A stretch of 64,000 nucleotides of DNA from Salinivirgaceae bacterium (GTDB lineage Bacteria > Bacteroidota > Bacteroidia > Bacteroidales > SZUA-534): the NCBI GenBank assembly GCA_024405635.1, contig JAKSOL010000008.1, positions 1 to 64,000 on the forward strand, read 5' to 3'. The translations under genes were made by a program, and so were the position numbers. The notes under the pieces are model-generated. The model saw only the letters and a list, made by a program, of their open reading frames with translations. It did not search any database and had not been told where the DNA came from. Below are positions 27,349-36,835 of the stretch, in pieces (position 1 is the first letter of the stretch; each line of letters opens with the position of its first letter).

Positions 27349-30048
27349 ATGAACTTTAAATCACTTTGTCTTTCGGCTGCAATGCTAACTTTGGGCGGTA
27401 GTGCAATGGCACAAAACCCAATCATTAGAGATCAATTCTCGGCAGACCCTACAGCCCGACTATTCAATGGGAAAATCTACTTATTCCCATCGCACGACAT
27501 CGACCCTAACACGGCCGAAGACTATCCTCGTAAGGATTGGTTCTGCATGAACGATTACCACGTTTTTTCATCAGACAACCTAACCGATTGGACCGACCAC
27601 GGCAAAATTATTGACCAAAAAGATGTTCCTTGGGGCAATCCAACCGCATATAGCATGTGGGCACCAGACTGCGTTCAAGGCAAAGACGGCAAATACTATT
27701 TCTATTTTCCCGATGCAACAAAAGAAGGCCGCGGATTTGGCATTGGTGTTGCTGTAGCCGAAAAACCTGAAGGACCTTACACCGTTCTTGAAAAAAATAT
27801 TGAGGGCATAAATGGCATTGACCCTTGCGTGCTACAAGCAAGCGATGGCAACAACTACATTTTTTGGGGAGCTGGAAACTGCGCAAAACTTAAAGACAAC
27901 ATGATAGAGTTGGCCGAAGACAATCCAACCGACACTATCAAATTCGGTCCTCGCCAATTTATAATGAAGGGCGTAAATTGTTTGAAAGGATTACCATCGC
28001 GCCAAGCCGAAGGTCCTTTTGCTTTTGAACATAACGGCAACTACTACCTAACCTACCCATACGTTCGCGAAAACACTGAGGTTCTTGCTTACGCTATGAG
28101 TAAGAATCCTATGGGACCTTACGAATACAAAGGTCTTATTATGGAAGAATGGCCCGATTGCTGGACAAACCACCATTCTATCATCAACTACAAAGGTCAA
28201 TGGTACTTGTTCTACCATCATAACCTTTACTCGCCTAAGTTTGACAAAAACCGTTCAGTTTGTGCCGATAGTTTAACATTCAACGAAGACGGAACTATCA
28301 AACAAGTTATTCCAACACTTCGTGGTATTGGTGTTACTGATGCACGCACTACTATTCAAATTGACCGTTTTAGCACAAACAATGGTGCCGAAATGACCTA
28401 CTTGGACACAACCAACTATTTTGATGGTTGGCAAATAACCTATAAGGGCAACGCTTCGTCAACATACAATGCTGTTGACTTTGGACAAAAAGAGGTTACA
28501 ACTATAAGCATACGAGCAAAAGCTCCAAAAGGTGCAAAAATTGCAATATCGGACCTTACCTCAAAAATGCCAAGATGGGGCAACCGTCCTATGCCTGCTG
28601 AATTTGCTGACAGTTGGGGAATTATTGCACAAGTTGATATTCCTGCATCAAACGACTTTACAATTGTTACCGTACCTATTAATAAATCGCCAAAAGGTGT
28701 AATTGACATTAAAGTTCAAACAAAAGACGAACGAGAGGTTTCAGTTGACTGGATTGGTTTTGACCTAAAACCAGAACTACACTCTGCAATCCTACAAAAA
28801 ACACAATTGCAACCATGGCAAAAAGGTGGTTTTGAAACTCACCAATACCGTAACTTATTTGCCGAAATGGGTTATAGTCAAAAAGACATTGACAAAAAGC
28901 TTCAAGATTTATACGATGCACTTTTTATAGGACCTGACCGCATCTATTTTGAGGTTGGCGACTCAATGGCTTACATTAGCGACGTAAAAAACCACGATGC
29001 TAGAACCGAAGGCATGTCATACGGACTAATGATTGCCGTTCAGCTTGACAAAAAAGACGTATTTGACCGTCTATGGCGTTGGTCAAAAAAATACATGCAA
29101 ATGCAAGAAGGTCCAATGCGCGGGTACTTCCGTTGGAGCGTTAATCCAGATGGCACTTCACGCGCATTTGGTGCAGCTTCTGACGGCGAGTTATACTTCA
29201 TCACCTCGCTCATCTTTGCATCAAACCGTTGGGGCAACGACACTGGAATTGACTATCTTGCCGAAGCTCAACACATTCTAAATTGCGCCACAACTAATCC
29301 CGACGATACAAAGAAGGGAAAGAAAGCAAAGAAAAACGATAAAGTTCCAGCCTTTGGAGCTCCTAAATGGGGACCATTATTTGACCCTGCAACAAAAATC
29401 ATAACCTTTGTTCCTGGCGCAAACTACACCGACCCATCATACAACATTCCTGCATTTCTTGAGGTTTGGGCCAAATACGCCCAAGATGGCCGCAGCGAAT
29501 ACTGGACCGAATGCGCAAAAGCAAGCCGCGAATACCTACACAAGGCCATTCATCCTGTTACAGGATTGAATCCTGACTACAGCGACTTCGACGGTTCTCT
29601 ACTTAACAATGGACACATGATGGGCGATGTTTTCCGCTATGACTCATGGCGAGTTCCAATGAATATTGCGTTAGACTACTCATGGTCGTGCGCCGACATG
29701 GCTTGGCAGCAAGCTTATGGCCATAAGTTGCAAAATTTCCTATACCAAGAAGGTATTGACTCGTTTGTTGACCAATACAATGTTGACGGAACAACTCCAA
29801 CCGACATTATGCCTGCAGGCGGATACAAAGAACTTCGCCACACACCAGGATTTGTTGCAACAAGTGCAGCCCTTTCGCTAGTTTGCTCACACAGCAAGAG
29901 CCGTGAGTTTGTTGACCGTTTTTGGAATAGCAAACACGAACCTTTCCCAAGTGGATATTTTGATGCTTATTACGAAGGCATTCTTCGACTATTTGCATTT
30001 ATGCACTTAAGTGGCAACTACCGCGTAATTGAGCCAGCCCAGAAATAG
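27349..30048 (+). CDS. GH43-CBM6-like-GH8 double glycoside hydrolase (xylan side-chain and xylo-oligosaccharide trimming)
   Basis: An 899-residue exported protein with a signal peptide ending SAMAQ. Residues about 22-335 are a GH43 five-bladed propeller with the expected acidic residues in RDQFSADPTARL, GINGIDPCVLQ and RQAEGPFAFEHNG. Residues about 340-475 look like a CBM6-type sandwich. From about 485 to the end it is GH8, with the general-acid region DARTEGMSYGLM (Glu554), SYNIPAFLEVWA and YDSWRVPMNIALDYSW. The GH8 part resembles reducing-end xylose-releasing exo-oligoxylanase (Rex). One chain could thus cut arabinose or xylose branches and trim xylo-oligosaccharides. GH43 specificity is uncertain. 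Confidence 0.93.
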   Translation: MNFKSLCLSAAMLTLGGSAMAQNPIIRDQFSADPTARLFNGKIYLFPSHDIDPNTAEDYPRKDWFCMNDYHVFSSDNLTDWTDHGKIIDQKDVPWGNPTAYSMWAPDCVQGKDGKYYFYFPDATKEGRGFGIGVAVAEKPEGPYTVLEKNIEGINGIDPCVLQASDGNNYIFWGAGNCAKLKDNMIELAEDNPTDTIKFGPRQFIMKGVNCLKGLPSRQAEGPFAFEHNGNYYLTYPYVRENTEVLAYAMSKNPMGPYEYKGLIMEEWPDCWTNHHSIINYKGQWYLFYHHNLYSPKFDKNRSVCADSLTFNEDGTIKQVIPTLRGIGVTDARTTIQIDRFSTNNGAEMTYLDTTNYFDGWQITYKGNASSTYNAVDFGQKEVTTISIRAKAPKGAKIAISDLTSKMPRWGNRPMPAEFADSWGIIAQVDIPASNDFTIVTVPINKSPKGVIDIKVQTKDEREVSVDWIGFDLKPELHSAILQKTQLQPWQKGGFETHQYRNLFAEMGYSQKDIDKKLQDLYDALFIGPDRIYFEVGDSMAYISDVKNHDARTEGMSYGLMIAVQLDKKDVFDRLWRWSKKYMQMQEGPMRGYFRWSVNPDGTSRAFGAASDGELYFITSLIFASNRWGNDTGIDYLAEAQHILNCATTNPDDTKKGKKAKKNDKVPAFGAPKWGPLFDPATKIITFVPGANYTDPSYNIPAFLEVWAKYAQDGRSEYWTECAKASREYLHKAIHPVTGLNPDYSDFDGSLLNNGHMMGDVFRYDSWRVPMNIALDYSWSCADMAWQQAYGHKLQNFLYQEGIDSFVDQYNVDGTTPTDIMPAGGYKELRHTPGFVATSAALSLVCSHSKSREFVDRFWNSKHEPFPSGYFDAYYEGILRLFAFMHLSGNYRVIEPAQK

Positions 30049-30066
30049 CAACTACCAAAACACTTC

Positions 30067-30106
30067 AAAATCGCCGTTCTGATATTCAGGTCGGCGATTT
30101 TCTTTT
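30067..30106 (+). terminator. Terminator after the GH43-GH8 gene
   Basis: A 10-bp perfect stem, AAAATCGCCG with CGGCGATTTT, has a 15-base loop and is followed by CTTTT. It separates the first two xylan genes from the third. Confidence 0.85.
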
Positions 30107-30145
30107 ATATTAGTCAGCAAAAACATTCTTACTAAAACAATTTAT

Positions 30146-31324
30146 ATGAAAGCTTTACGATTACTCACATCAATGTTAATGTGTACAACATTGAGCAATG
30201 CATTTGCACAACAATCAAATGTTAATCTTACACACTGTCCGCAAAAAGACACCGAAGGACTAATACCATTTAGTGCCCCACTTAATTCGCCACAAGTATT
30301 TGACGACCACACTGTACTATTTCAAGTTAAAGCACCCAAAGCAACCGAAGTAAAGCTATCGGGAGCCATGCTAACAGTGATGAATGTACGCGAACCAATA
30401 CCATTCACCAAAGGCGAAGACGGTATTTGGACACTAAAAATAGGTCCACTACCAGTTGATATGTACCAATACAACATTGTGATTGATGGAGTTAGCACGG
30501 CCGATCCAAACAACACCTATGCAGCTTTTACTGCCATGCCTCCATACAGCGAACTTATTGTTCATGGTGATGGCCCACAATGGTACGATGCAAAACCTGG
30601 AGTACCACACGGCTCAACTACTCGCCACATATATCACAGCACAGTTACAAATGGTGAGCGCGAAATTTATGTTTATACCCCACCAATGTACAACCCCAAA
30701 AAAGCATACCCAGTACTTTACTTAATGGGAGGTAGCGGCGAACTACCTTCAAACTGGATTTATGACGGCCGTGTTAACTTTATTATGGACAACTTGATTG
30801 CCGAAGGTAAAGCCAAACCTATGATTATTGCCATTGTAAACAACCAAGTTGTGCACCGCAACCATCCAAAACACGCCGAACTCACCTTTGATGTGTTTGG
30901 TCGCGAAATGCGTGAGTGTGTTATTCCTTTCATCGACAAAACTTACAAAACCATTGCCACACCCAAAGGCCGTGCAATTTCAGGCTTATCAATGGGAGGC
31001 CGACACTCAATGTTTGTAGGTTTAAACGCTCTTGATTTGTTTGCAAACTTTGGCATACTAAGCGCTGGCGATACCGACTGCGAAAACACTATAGGCAAAT
31101 TTCTTAACGACCCAAAAGCAAACGAAAAAGTTGATTATCTGTTTGTTGGGCAAGGCTCAAAAGAAGAATCAAGTTTCTTTAATGTTCGCGTTAAAGGGCT
31201 TACCGATGCGCTTGACAAACACAATATAAAGTACGAATACTATGCAGGCGGTATTGGTGCCCACGATTGGTCAACATGGCGCCACTTACTTTACTATAAG
31301 TTCTTACCAGGACTCTGGAAATAA
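30146..31324 (+). CDS. CE1-family esterase with N-terminal Ig-like domain
   Basis: A 392-residue exported protein with the signal peptide MKALRLLTSMLMCTTLSNAFA. Residues about 45-130 form an E-set/CBM48-like domain (VLFQVKAPKATEVKLSG). The rest is an esterase-D/CE1 hydrolase with YPVLYLMGGSGELPSNW, the nucleophile elbow GLSMGG (Ser282) and the C-terminal His in GAHDWSTWR. It resembles feruloyl or acetylxylan esterases of Bacteroidota xylan loci and is homologous to the second domain of the CE6-CE1 protein two genes upstream. It has its own terminator. Substrate (ferulate or acetate) is not decided by sequence. Confidence 0.92.
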   Translation: MKALRLLTSMLMCTTLSNAFAQQSNVNLTHCPQKDTEGLIPFSAPLNSPQVFDDHTVLFQVKAPKATEVKLSGAMLTVMNVREPIPFTKGEDGIWTLKIGPLPVDMYQYNIVIDGVSTADPNNTYAAFTAMPPYSELIVHGDGPQWYDAKPGVPHGSTTRHIYHSTVTNGEREIYVYTPPMYNPKKAYPVLYLMGGSGELPSNWIYDGRVNFIMDNLIAEGKAKPMIIAIVNNQVVHRNHPKHAELTFDVFGREMRECVIPFIDKTYKTIATPKGRAISGLSMGGRHSMFVGLNALDLFANFGILSAGDTDCENTIGKFLNDPKANEKVDYLFVGQGSKEESSFFNVRVKGLTDALDKHNIKYEYYAGGIGAHDWSTWRHLLYYKFLPGLWK

Positions 31325-31343
31325 TTAGCAATCAAAACCATAG

Positions 31344-31380
31344 CAAAGGAGAGGAATTTCATTCTTCTCCTTTGTTGTTT
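31344..31380 (+). terminator. Terminator of the CE1 esterase gene
   Basis: A 14-bp stem, CAAAGGAGAGGAAT with ATTCTTCTCCTTTG (one G-T pair), has a three-base loop and a T-rich tail. Confidence 0.88.
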
Positions 31381-31471
31381 ATAAGCAATTGAGAGAAGCA
31401 TCCATTTCAGTCTGCAATTGAAGCAAACAACACAAGTTGTTCATTATCTTGTACAAAACATACAATATTAG

Positions 31472-31504
31472 TTTGCCGTTAATTGGTACCGATAATTATT
31501 TTTG
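31472..31504 (+). promoter_or_regulatory. Consensus promoter of the DUF3078 protein gene
   Basis: TTTG at 31472-31475, a 21-bp spacer and TATTTTTG at 31497-31504 match both Bacteroidota boxes. The ATG lies 21 bp downstream of the -7 box, so the leader is very short. Confidence 0.62.
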
Positions 31505-31524
31505 CATACCAAACACCAAATTGA

Positions 31525-33228
31525 ATGACAAACAAACTAGCCCGAATCGTATTCTTTTTGCTTGTTTTGATAAGTGCAACACCAAACCTACTATCAGCCC
31601 AAAGTAGTCGTTACACTCGTCAAAGCTGGGACCAAAGAATTATTGAACAACATTTTAAGCGATACAAGCCACAAACAGCCAATGATTCAGCTTACTATCA
31701 GGCATACCAATATTTAAACTACGAATTCCCTCGCGACACATCAAACCTATCATTCAGCAACTTTACAAAACTGGTACTAAGTAACCGCCCCGCTACTGAA
31801 TTATATTGGTTCAATAAATTCTACGACACTGTTCGCATCAATTGGAACAAGCATGCCACCTTTATGGCAGACTTGCGTATGCAGTTTCACTTATTAAAAA
31901 TGCTTGATACTCTTGACATTTCAAGTGCCGACTCACTTTTTGAAGATGTGCTTGCAATTATTGCCGACGAAGAGCAAATAAACTACGATAGTTTAATTAG
32001 GAATACACGAACCATTTATTCCGAAGACTTAGTAAAAGCAATAAAGATGAACATCGATAAGGTGAAAAAATCAAACATTTTTTCGCAAATACGAACCCTA
32101 CGGCGCGACACCACTAACTTTTATCTGGTAAACGTAAAAGGCGACTCGATGCCAATTAGAATGTACAAAAACAACCCGCACGTTGTTCGAACATACATAA
32201 CCGACATGATGGGAGGCGAAGAGCCTGTTATAATACGCGACATTCACCGCAATTCGTTTCGGCTTATAATAAACGAAAGCCCCGAACGAACCGATAACAA
32301 TGTTGACATAACCAAGCAAGTGTTTGGCGAAATGTTAGCATCAAACACCAATAGGACATTATTAAGAGACCACCGACAACCTCCTCCTGAAACCAATTTT
32401 TGGCGTAAAGGTGGAAAAGTGATGATTGATTTTGCTCAAATAGGACAAGTACATTGGGTAAAAGGTGACAAATCGTCAATTTCATTACAAACTCGCGTAA
32501 CTCTATTTGCAAACTACAAACGAGGCTCGCACGAGTGGAACAACGATGGCGACTTTAAGTATGGCGCTATTCACCAAAAAGACAAAGGGCTTAGAACCAA
32601 CAACGACCTTATAAGGGTGACCAGCAACTACGGTTACAAAGCCTTTTCAAAATTCTATTATAGTGCCCAAGGTGAATTTAAATCGCAGTTTGGCCCCATT
32701 TACCAATACGATGGCGAAAACCACCGAACAGCTCTGCTTACACAGTTTTTTGCACCTGCTTGGCTCACATTTGGTGCTGGTATGGAATACAAGCGCAGCA
32801 AAGATTTTACAATATTCGTATCACCTCTCACATCAAAAAATACATTTGTTATAAGTGACCAAAACAAAAAATTTCACGTAAACAAATCAACCTACAATAT
32901 TGAGAAAGATAAAAGCGTGCGAAGTGAAACTGGTTTAAAATTAAAGTGCTATCACAAGACCAAAATACTTGAAGATGTTACAATATCTAACACTTTAGAA
33001 CTCTTTTCAAACTACTTCAACAACCCACAAAATATTGACGTTGACTGGAACTTTGAATCAACCATTCCAATAAACGAATACCTACAAGCAATGTTCTCGT
33101 TTGAGGCTATTTACGACGACGACATTGATGTGCCAACCAACAAAACTGACGAAAACGGTAAAGTTATAACAACAAAAGGCACTCAAATAAAAGAACAACT
33201 TAAGCTTGGATTTGTTTTCAAATTCTAG
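31525..33228 (+). CDS. DUF3078-type outer-membrane protein
   Basis: A 567-residue exported protein (signal peptide ending LLSAQ). The N-terminal half is helical and of unknown type. The C-terminal half from FWRKGGKVMIDFAQIGQVHW has the DUF3078 (PF11276) pattern: Trp-anchored beta strands, TRVTLFANYKRGSHEWNN, a long run of amphipathic strands and a terminal aromatic (LGFVFKF). This is typical of a beta barrel. The family is common in Bacteroidota and its role is unknown. A consensus promoter lies directly upstream, and a second promoter separates it from the next gene. Confidence 0.85.
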   Translation: MTNKLARIVFFLLVLISATPNLLSAQSSRYTRQSWDQRIIEQHFKRYKPQTANDSAYYQAYQYLNYEFPRDTSNLSFSNFTKLVLSNRPATELYWFNKFYDTVRINWNKHATFMADLRMQFHLLKMLDTLDISSADSLFEDVLAIIADEEQINYDSLIRNTRTIYSEDLVKAIKMNIDKVKKSNIFSQIRTLRRDTTNFYLVNVKGDSMPIRMYKNNPHVVRTYITDMMGGEEPVIIRDIHRNSFRLIINESPERTDNNVDITKQVFGEMLASNTNRTLLRDHRQPPPETNFWRKGGKVMIDFAQIGQVHWVKGDKSSISLQTRVTLFANYKRGSHEWNNDGDFKYGAIHQKDKGLRTNNDLIRVTSNYGYKAFSKFYYSAQGEFKSQFGPIYQYDGENHRTALLTQFFAPAWLTFGAGMEYKRSKDFTIFVSPLTSKNTFVISDQNKKFHVNKSTYNIEKDKSVRSETGLKLKCYHKTKILEDVTISNTLELFSNYFNNPQNIDVDWNFESTIPINEYLQAMFSFEAIYDDDIDVPTNKTDENGKVITTKGTQIKEQLKLGFVFKF

Positions 33229-33229
33229 T

Positions 33230-33264
33230 TTTGTGCTACCCTTATTAAATCATTACTACTTTTG
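33230..33264 (+). promoter_or_regulatory. Candidate promoter of the DUF6057-like gene
   Basis: TTTG at 33230-33233 and TACTTTTG at 33257-33264 have a 23-bp spacer, slightly long. The position rules against the TTG at 33262 as a start codon and favours ATG 33280. Confidence 0.45.
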
Positions 33265-33279
33265 CAAAAAATCTTACAA

Positions 33280-35007
33280 ATGAAAAAATACACAGTCGCA
33301 TTAATCTGCATAATTCCAGCAGTATTATTGTTTTTATTTTACCAATTTCACTATTGGGGAATGCTCCACTACAGCGAGCAATACCAAATATTTTTATTTA
33401 CTAAGAAATTCCTATCTGACCATTTATGGTACCCAGGAGGAATAATGGATTACTTAGGACAATTCCTTACCCAATTTTTCATTTTTCGCTCTTGGGGAAG
33501 TATAATAATGGCTATTTGCTTTGGCTTAGGAACATATCTAGTTCATTTATTCACAAAAAGCACCAATGCCAATTACAACAAAGACCTACAAGCGCTCGTT
33601 TTGGTACCAATGGCGGCAACTTGGGCATTTATGGTTACCAACTACGCAAACCTTTCGTTTGCGCTATCCATGATTGTATCTATTGCCTTTGCCGTACTCT
33701 ACACTCGCATCAACAATAAATACTCAAACATAATTCTCTTACCATTAGTTTATTGGGCTACATGTTATGGCGTGTTTGTATATGCTGCCCTATGCCTAAT
33801 ATGGCACATTGGCAAAAAGCACAGCAACCTTTCGGCTCTCACATTGCTAACAGCTCTTTATGTTGCAGTAATTTTACTAACAACATACCACTTCAACTCA
33901 CTACGGTTCCATAGCCTATGTTTTGGTTGGCATTTTAATAAAAACCCAATTGAACACCTAAACAGCGAATTCTTTGCAATGATTGTAACAGTTGCAACAC
34001 CTGCAGCACTACTTTTCATTAACAAAGTGCAATACAAATGGATTATTAACGCAGTAATAGTTGCAGCATCGGTAGGTTACATTTACAAAATGCAAATGCC
34101 ACTAATGAATCAGATGTACAAATTGAACTACCACGCACAAAACGAACAATGGAAAAGCATTTTGAAATACGACGAAGAAAAACTGATTCGCCACGATTTG
34201 ACACTTGCAACCCGCAACCTTGCTTTAGCAAAAACCAACCGCTTGCTCGACGAAATGTTTGACATTGAGCAATCTGACTATCAATGCCTTTTGCCAGATT
34301 GGCACTACGACTTTGTAACACCAGTATTTCTTGGTGAAATAATGTACAATTTAAGCAATGTAAGTTTAGCTCAACGTTACTTCTCCGAGTGCAACAACGC
34401 AATATCTGACTATCAGAAATCAGCAAAATGCTATGTGCGAATGACCGAATGTTCAATGCTAAATCGCGAAGAAAAACTAACCCGAAAAAATGCCCGAATA
34501 CTACAGAATACATTGTTCTATAAAAATTTTGCGGACTCAATCTTATACATGTGCGACAACACAAATGAGATTATGAAAAACAAAAAATACTCGCAAATGA
34601 TTAACAATGGCTACAAAATTGATGCATTATACTTCAAAACCGAGCCAGAACAAATGTTAAAAATTCAACTATTAGGCTCACCTCGCAACTATGTAGCCGT
34701 ACAATACCTGCTAGCTCTAAATTTGATTCGCAAAGACTTAGACGCGTTAATGCAAAACATGCAGTACTTGAAACCCTTTAACCCCAACTCAACACCACGA
34801 TACGTAGCTCAAGCACTAACAATTGTTTGGTACGAGTCAAAAAACAAAAACATAAACATCCCTGAGATATATAAACGCGAGATAACTGAGTTTATGCAAT
34901 TTGCACAAAACAATAGTTTTTCAGAAGTGACTGACCGCTACAAAAACTCATACTACTTCCATTATTATTGTAAAGATTACAAAAATGAAATATCTGCAGA
35001 AAATTAG
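33280..35007 (+). CDS. Polytopic membrane protein, DUF6057-like
   Basis: A protein of about 575 residues. The first 280 residues contain eight to ten membrane spans, opening KKYTVALICIIPAVLLFLFY and followed by a loop HYSEQYQIFLFTKKFL. The C-terminal half is soluble, helical and TPR-like (NLALAKTNRLLDEMFDIEQ, MYNLSNVSLAQRYFSECNN). As far as I recall this matches DUF6057 of Bacteroidales, whose membrane half loosely resembles GT-C or O-antigen-glucosylation proteins. ATG 33280 is chosen over TTG 33262. Its last 23 bases overlap the next gene, a heme-propeller lipoprotein, so the two products are probably partners at the cell envelope. Confidence 0.75.
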   Translation: MKKYTVALICIIPAVLLFLFYQFHYWGMLHYSEQYQIFLFTKKFLSDHLWYPGGIMDYLGQFLTQFFIFRSWGSIIMAICFGLGTYLVHLFTKSTNANYNKDLQALVLVPMAATWAFMVTNYANLSFALSMIVSIAFAVLYTRINNKYSNIILLPLVYWATCYGVFVYAALCLIWHIGKKHSNLSALTLLTALYVAVILLTTYHFNSLRFHSLCFGWHFNKNPIEHLNSEFFAMIVTVATPAALLFINKVQYKWIINAVIVAASVGYIYKMQMPLMNQMYKLNYHAQNEQWKSILKYDEEKLIRHDLTLATRNLALAKTNRLLDEMFDIEQSDYQCLLPDWHYDFVTPVFLGEIMYNLSNVSLAQRYFSECNNAISDYQKSAKCYVRMTECSMLNREEKLTRKNARILQNTLFYKNFADSILYMCDNTNEIMKNKKYSQMINNGYKIDALYFKTEPEQMLKIQLLGSPRNYVAVQYLLALNLIRKDLDALMQNMQYLKPFNPNSTPRYVAQALTIVWYESKNKNINIPEIYKREITEFMQFAQNNSFSEVTDRYKNSYYFHYYCKDYKNEISAEN

Positions 35008-36460
35008 TGCGTTACTAATCGCCATAAGTTTATACTCATGTGGCAACGAAGAAGTTGATATCGTTAGCCAAATTGATAGCTATCCAGCCATTTACCCCGA
35101 TTACATAGGTGTAACTGTGCCAGTCAATATCTGTCCGCTCAATTTTGACCTTCAATCGTATGAATATCAAAAACTTGACGTAACCATTTCGTGCGGCAAC
35201 GACGAACTACACTACCAAAACAATGGTGCTATTGAAATTGACGAAAACAAATGGCACAAGTTATTAGCAAACCACACAATGGACAGCATTAAAGTTGAAG
35301 TTGCTGTTAAGATAGACGACAATTGGTATGGCCTAAAACCCTTCCACTTTTTTGTCGATAGTTCGAAACTCGACTATAGCATTGTGTACCGCCGAATTGC
35401 ACCTGCCTATGGTGTATTTTCCGACATTGGCATTTACCAACGCGAGATTAGTAGCTTTAAAGAATCCAACATCATTAATAGCAATCAATTGCAAAATGCG
35501 TGCATGAACTGCCACGCATTTAACCGTACTAATCCCGACAATATGCTGTTGCACATACGTGGCGAAATTTCTGGAACCATATACAAAAACAACGACACAG
35601 CCGAAATATATATCACTAAAACCGATAGTACCCTCAACAACTTTGCATATTCGTACTATCATCCAAATGGCCGATACATTGCATCAAGCATGAACACCAC
35701 TCGCCAAGTGTTCCGCACAGGACACTACCAACGACTTGATGTATTTGACTACCAAGCCGACATTGCAGTTTACGACCGCCTAACTTCAGAAATTTTGCCT
35801 GCTCCACACATCAAAACCAATGAGTTTTACGAAGATTTTCCAGTATTCTCAGCCGACGGCAAAAAAATTTATTTCTCGCGTTGCAAACTCGATAAACTAC
35901 CAGAGAATTTCCAAAAACTAAAATTCGACTTGTGCAGCGTGGACTTTGATGAAGAAACACGCACTATAGGCAAAGAAATAACCACCGTTATCAACGCCAA
36001 AAGCATGAATCTATCAGCAACCGAACCTCGTCCAAGCTACGACGGCAAATACATTATGTTCTGCATGATGGAGTATGGCGATTTTGCAATTTGGCACCGC
36101 AAATCCGACCTTTGGATATACGACATAGAGAAAGATACAAGTTATTGCCTAACCGCAGCCAATAGCACAGAAAGCGAAGCTTATCATAGTTGGAGCAAAG
36201 ACAACAAATGGTTTGTGTTTACATCTCGCCGGGGCGATGCCCTATACACTCAACTTTACTTTGCAAAAATGAACCCAGACGGAACTTGCACAAAACCATT
36301 CCTTCTACCTCAACGCAATCCTAAAGTTTATCAAGACGAAAATACACACTCATTTAATTGTCCAGAGTTTTGTAGCAAACCTTTGCCACTCAACAAATCT
36401 GAAATATTTGAAATGGCTTATAGCAAAGAACGCAAACACGTAAAATTCCTAACAGAATAA
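34985..36460 (+). CDS. Lipoprotein with c-type heme motif and PD40/TolB-like propeller
   Basis: A 491-residue protein. The lipobox LYSC places the lipidated Cys at residue 19. An N-terminal strand-rich domain (about 25-130) precedes a single CMNCH motif (Cys173, Cys176, His177), the covalent c-heme attachment signature. From about residue 215 the protein has propeller repeats of the PD40/TolB type: YYHPNGRYIASS, FPVFSADGKKIYFSRCK, EPRPSYDGKYIMFCMM and HSWSKDNKWFVFTSRRG. It is expected on the periplasmic side of the envelope. It overlaps the DUF6057-like gene. Heme, if bound, suggests electron transfer or redox sensing; this is inference. Confidence 0.85.
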   Translation: MKYLQKISALLIAISLYSCGNEEVDIVSQIDSYPAIYPDYIGVTVPVNICPLNFDLQSYEYQKLDVTISCGNDELHYQNNGAIEIDENKWHKLLANHTMDSIKVEVAVKIDDNWYGLKPFHFFVDSSKLDYSIVYRRIAPAYGVFSDIGIYQREISSFKESNIINSNQLQNACMNCHAFNRTNPDNMLLHIRGEISGTIYKNNDTAEIYITKTDSTLNNFAYSYYHPNGRYIASSMNTTRQVFRTGHYQRLDVFDYQADIAVYDRLTSEILPAPHIKTNEFYEDFPVFSADGKKIYFSRCKLDKLPENFQKLKFDLCSVDFDEETRTIGKEITTVINAKSMNLSATEPRPSYDGKYIMFCMMEYGDFAIWHRKSDLWIYDIEKDTSYCLTAANSTESEAYHSWSKDNKWFVFTSRRGDALYTQLYFAKMNPDGTCTKPFLLPQRNPKVYQDENTHSFNCPEFCSKPLPLNKSEIFEMAYSKERKHVKFLTE

Positions 36461-36470
36461 CACTAAAAAC

Positions 36471-36510
36471 AAAACGGGAAGACTCCATTAAGACTCTTCC
36501 CGTTTTTATT
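36471..36510 (+). terminator. Terminator of the DUF6057/heme-lipoprotein operon
   Basis: A 12-bp perfect stem, AAAACGGGAAGA with TCTTCCCGTTTT, has a 12-base loop and further T. Confidence 0.92.
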
Positions 36511-36528
36511 TAAAGCAAAGTTTAAAAA

Positions 36529-36738
36529 TCAATTTGCCATAACATCAACCACTCCCAAAAGCTCAGTTTTAACAGAATAATGAGTTTTAGCAAAAGCCAT
36601 CACCTTATCAACCGAAGATTGTCTAGGCGACAAATCGCTCTCAACAAAATCTAGCAATTTAGAATAAGGAACAGCATCGTTTTCGTCATTCATCTTTTCT
36701 TTAAAAAACAATGAAACATTAGTAGTTTTTTCACCCAT
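36529..36738 (-). CDS. Small conserved protein of Bacteroidota (69 residues)
   Basis: It starts MGEKTTNVSLFFKEKMND and continues with a helical segment and KVMAFAKTHYSVKTELLG. The pattern of an N-terminal LFFKE, a middle SDL and a C-terminal MAFA.SY/HY with a short strand is one I recall from a small unnamed Bacteroidota family. There is no signal peptide or membrane span. It is monocistronic on the minus strand between two plus-strand units. Function unknown; the recall-based conservation should be confirmed by search. Confidence 0.65.
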   Translation of the reverse strand: MGEKTTNVSLFFKEKMNDENDAVPYSKLLDFVESDLSPRQSSVDKVMAFAKTHYSVKTELLGVVDVMAN

Positions 36739-36835
36739 AAGCAGTTTTTTATAAAGTTACTTCTGAATAACGGCATATAGTTCAATATATTTTACACCAC
36801 ATAAAAAAAAGACCCAACATTAAAACAAAATAAAC

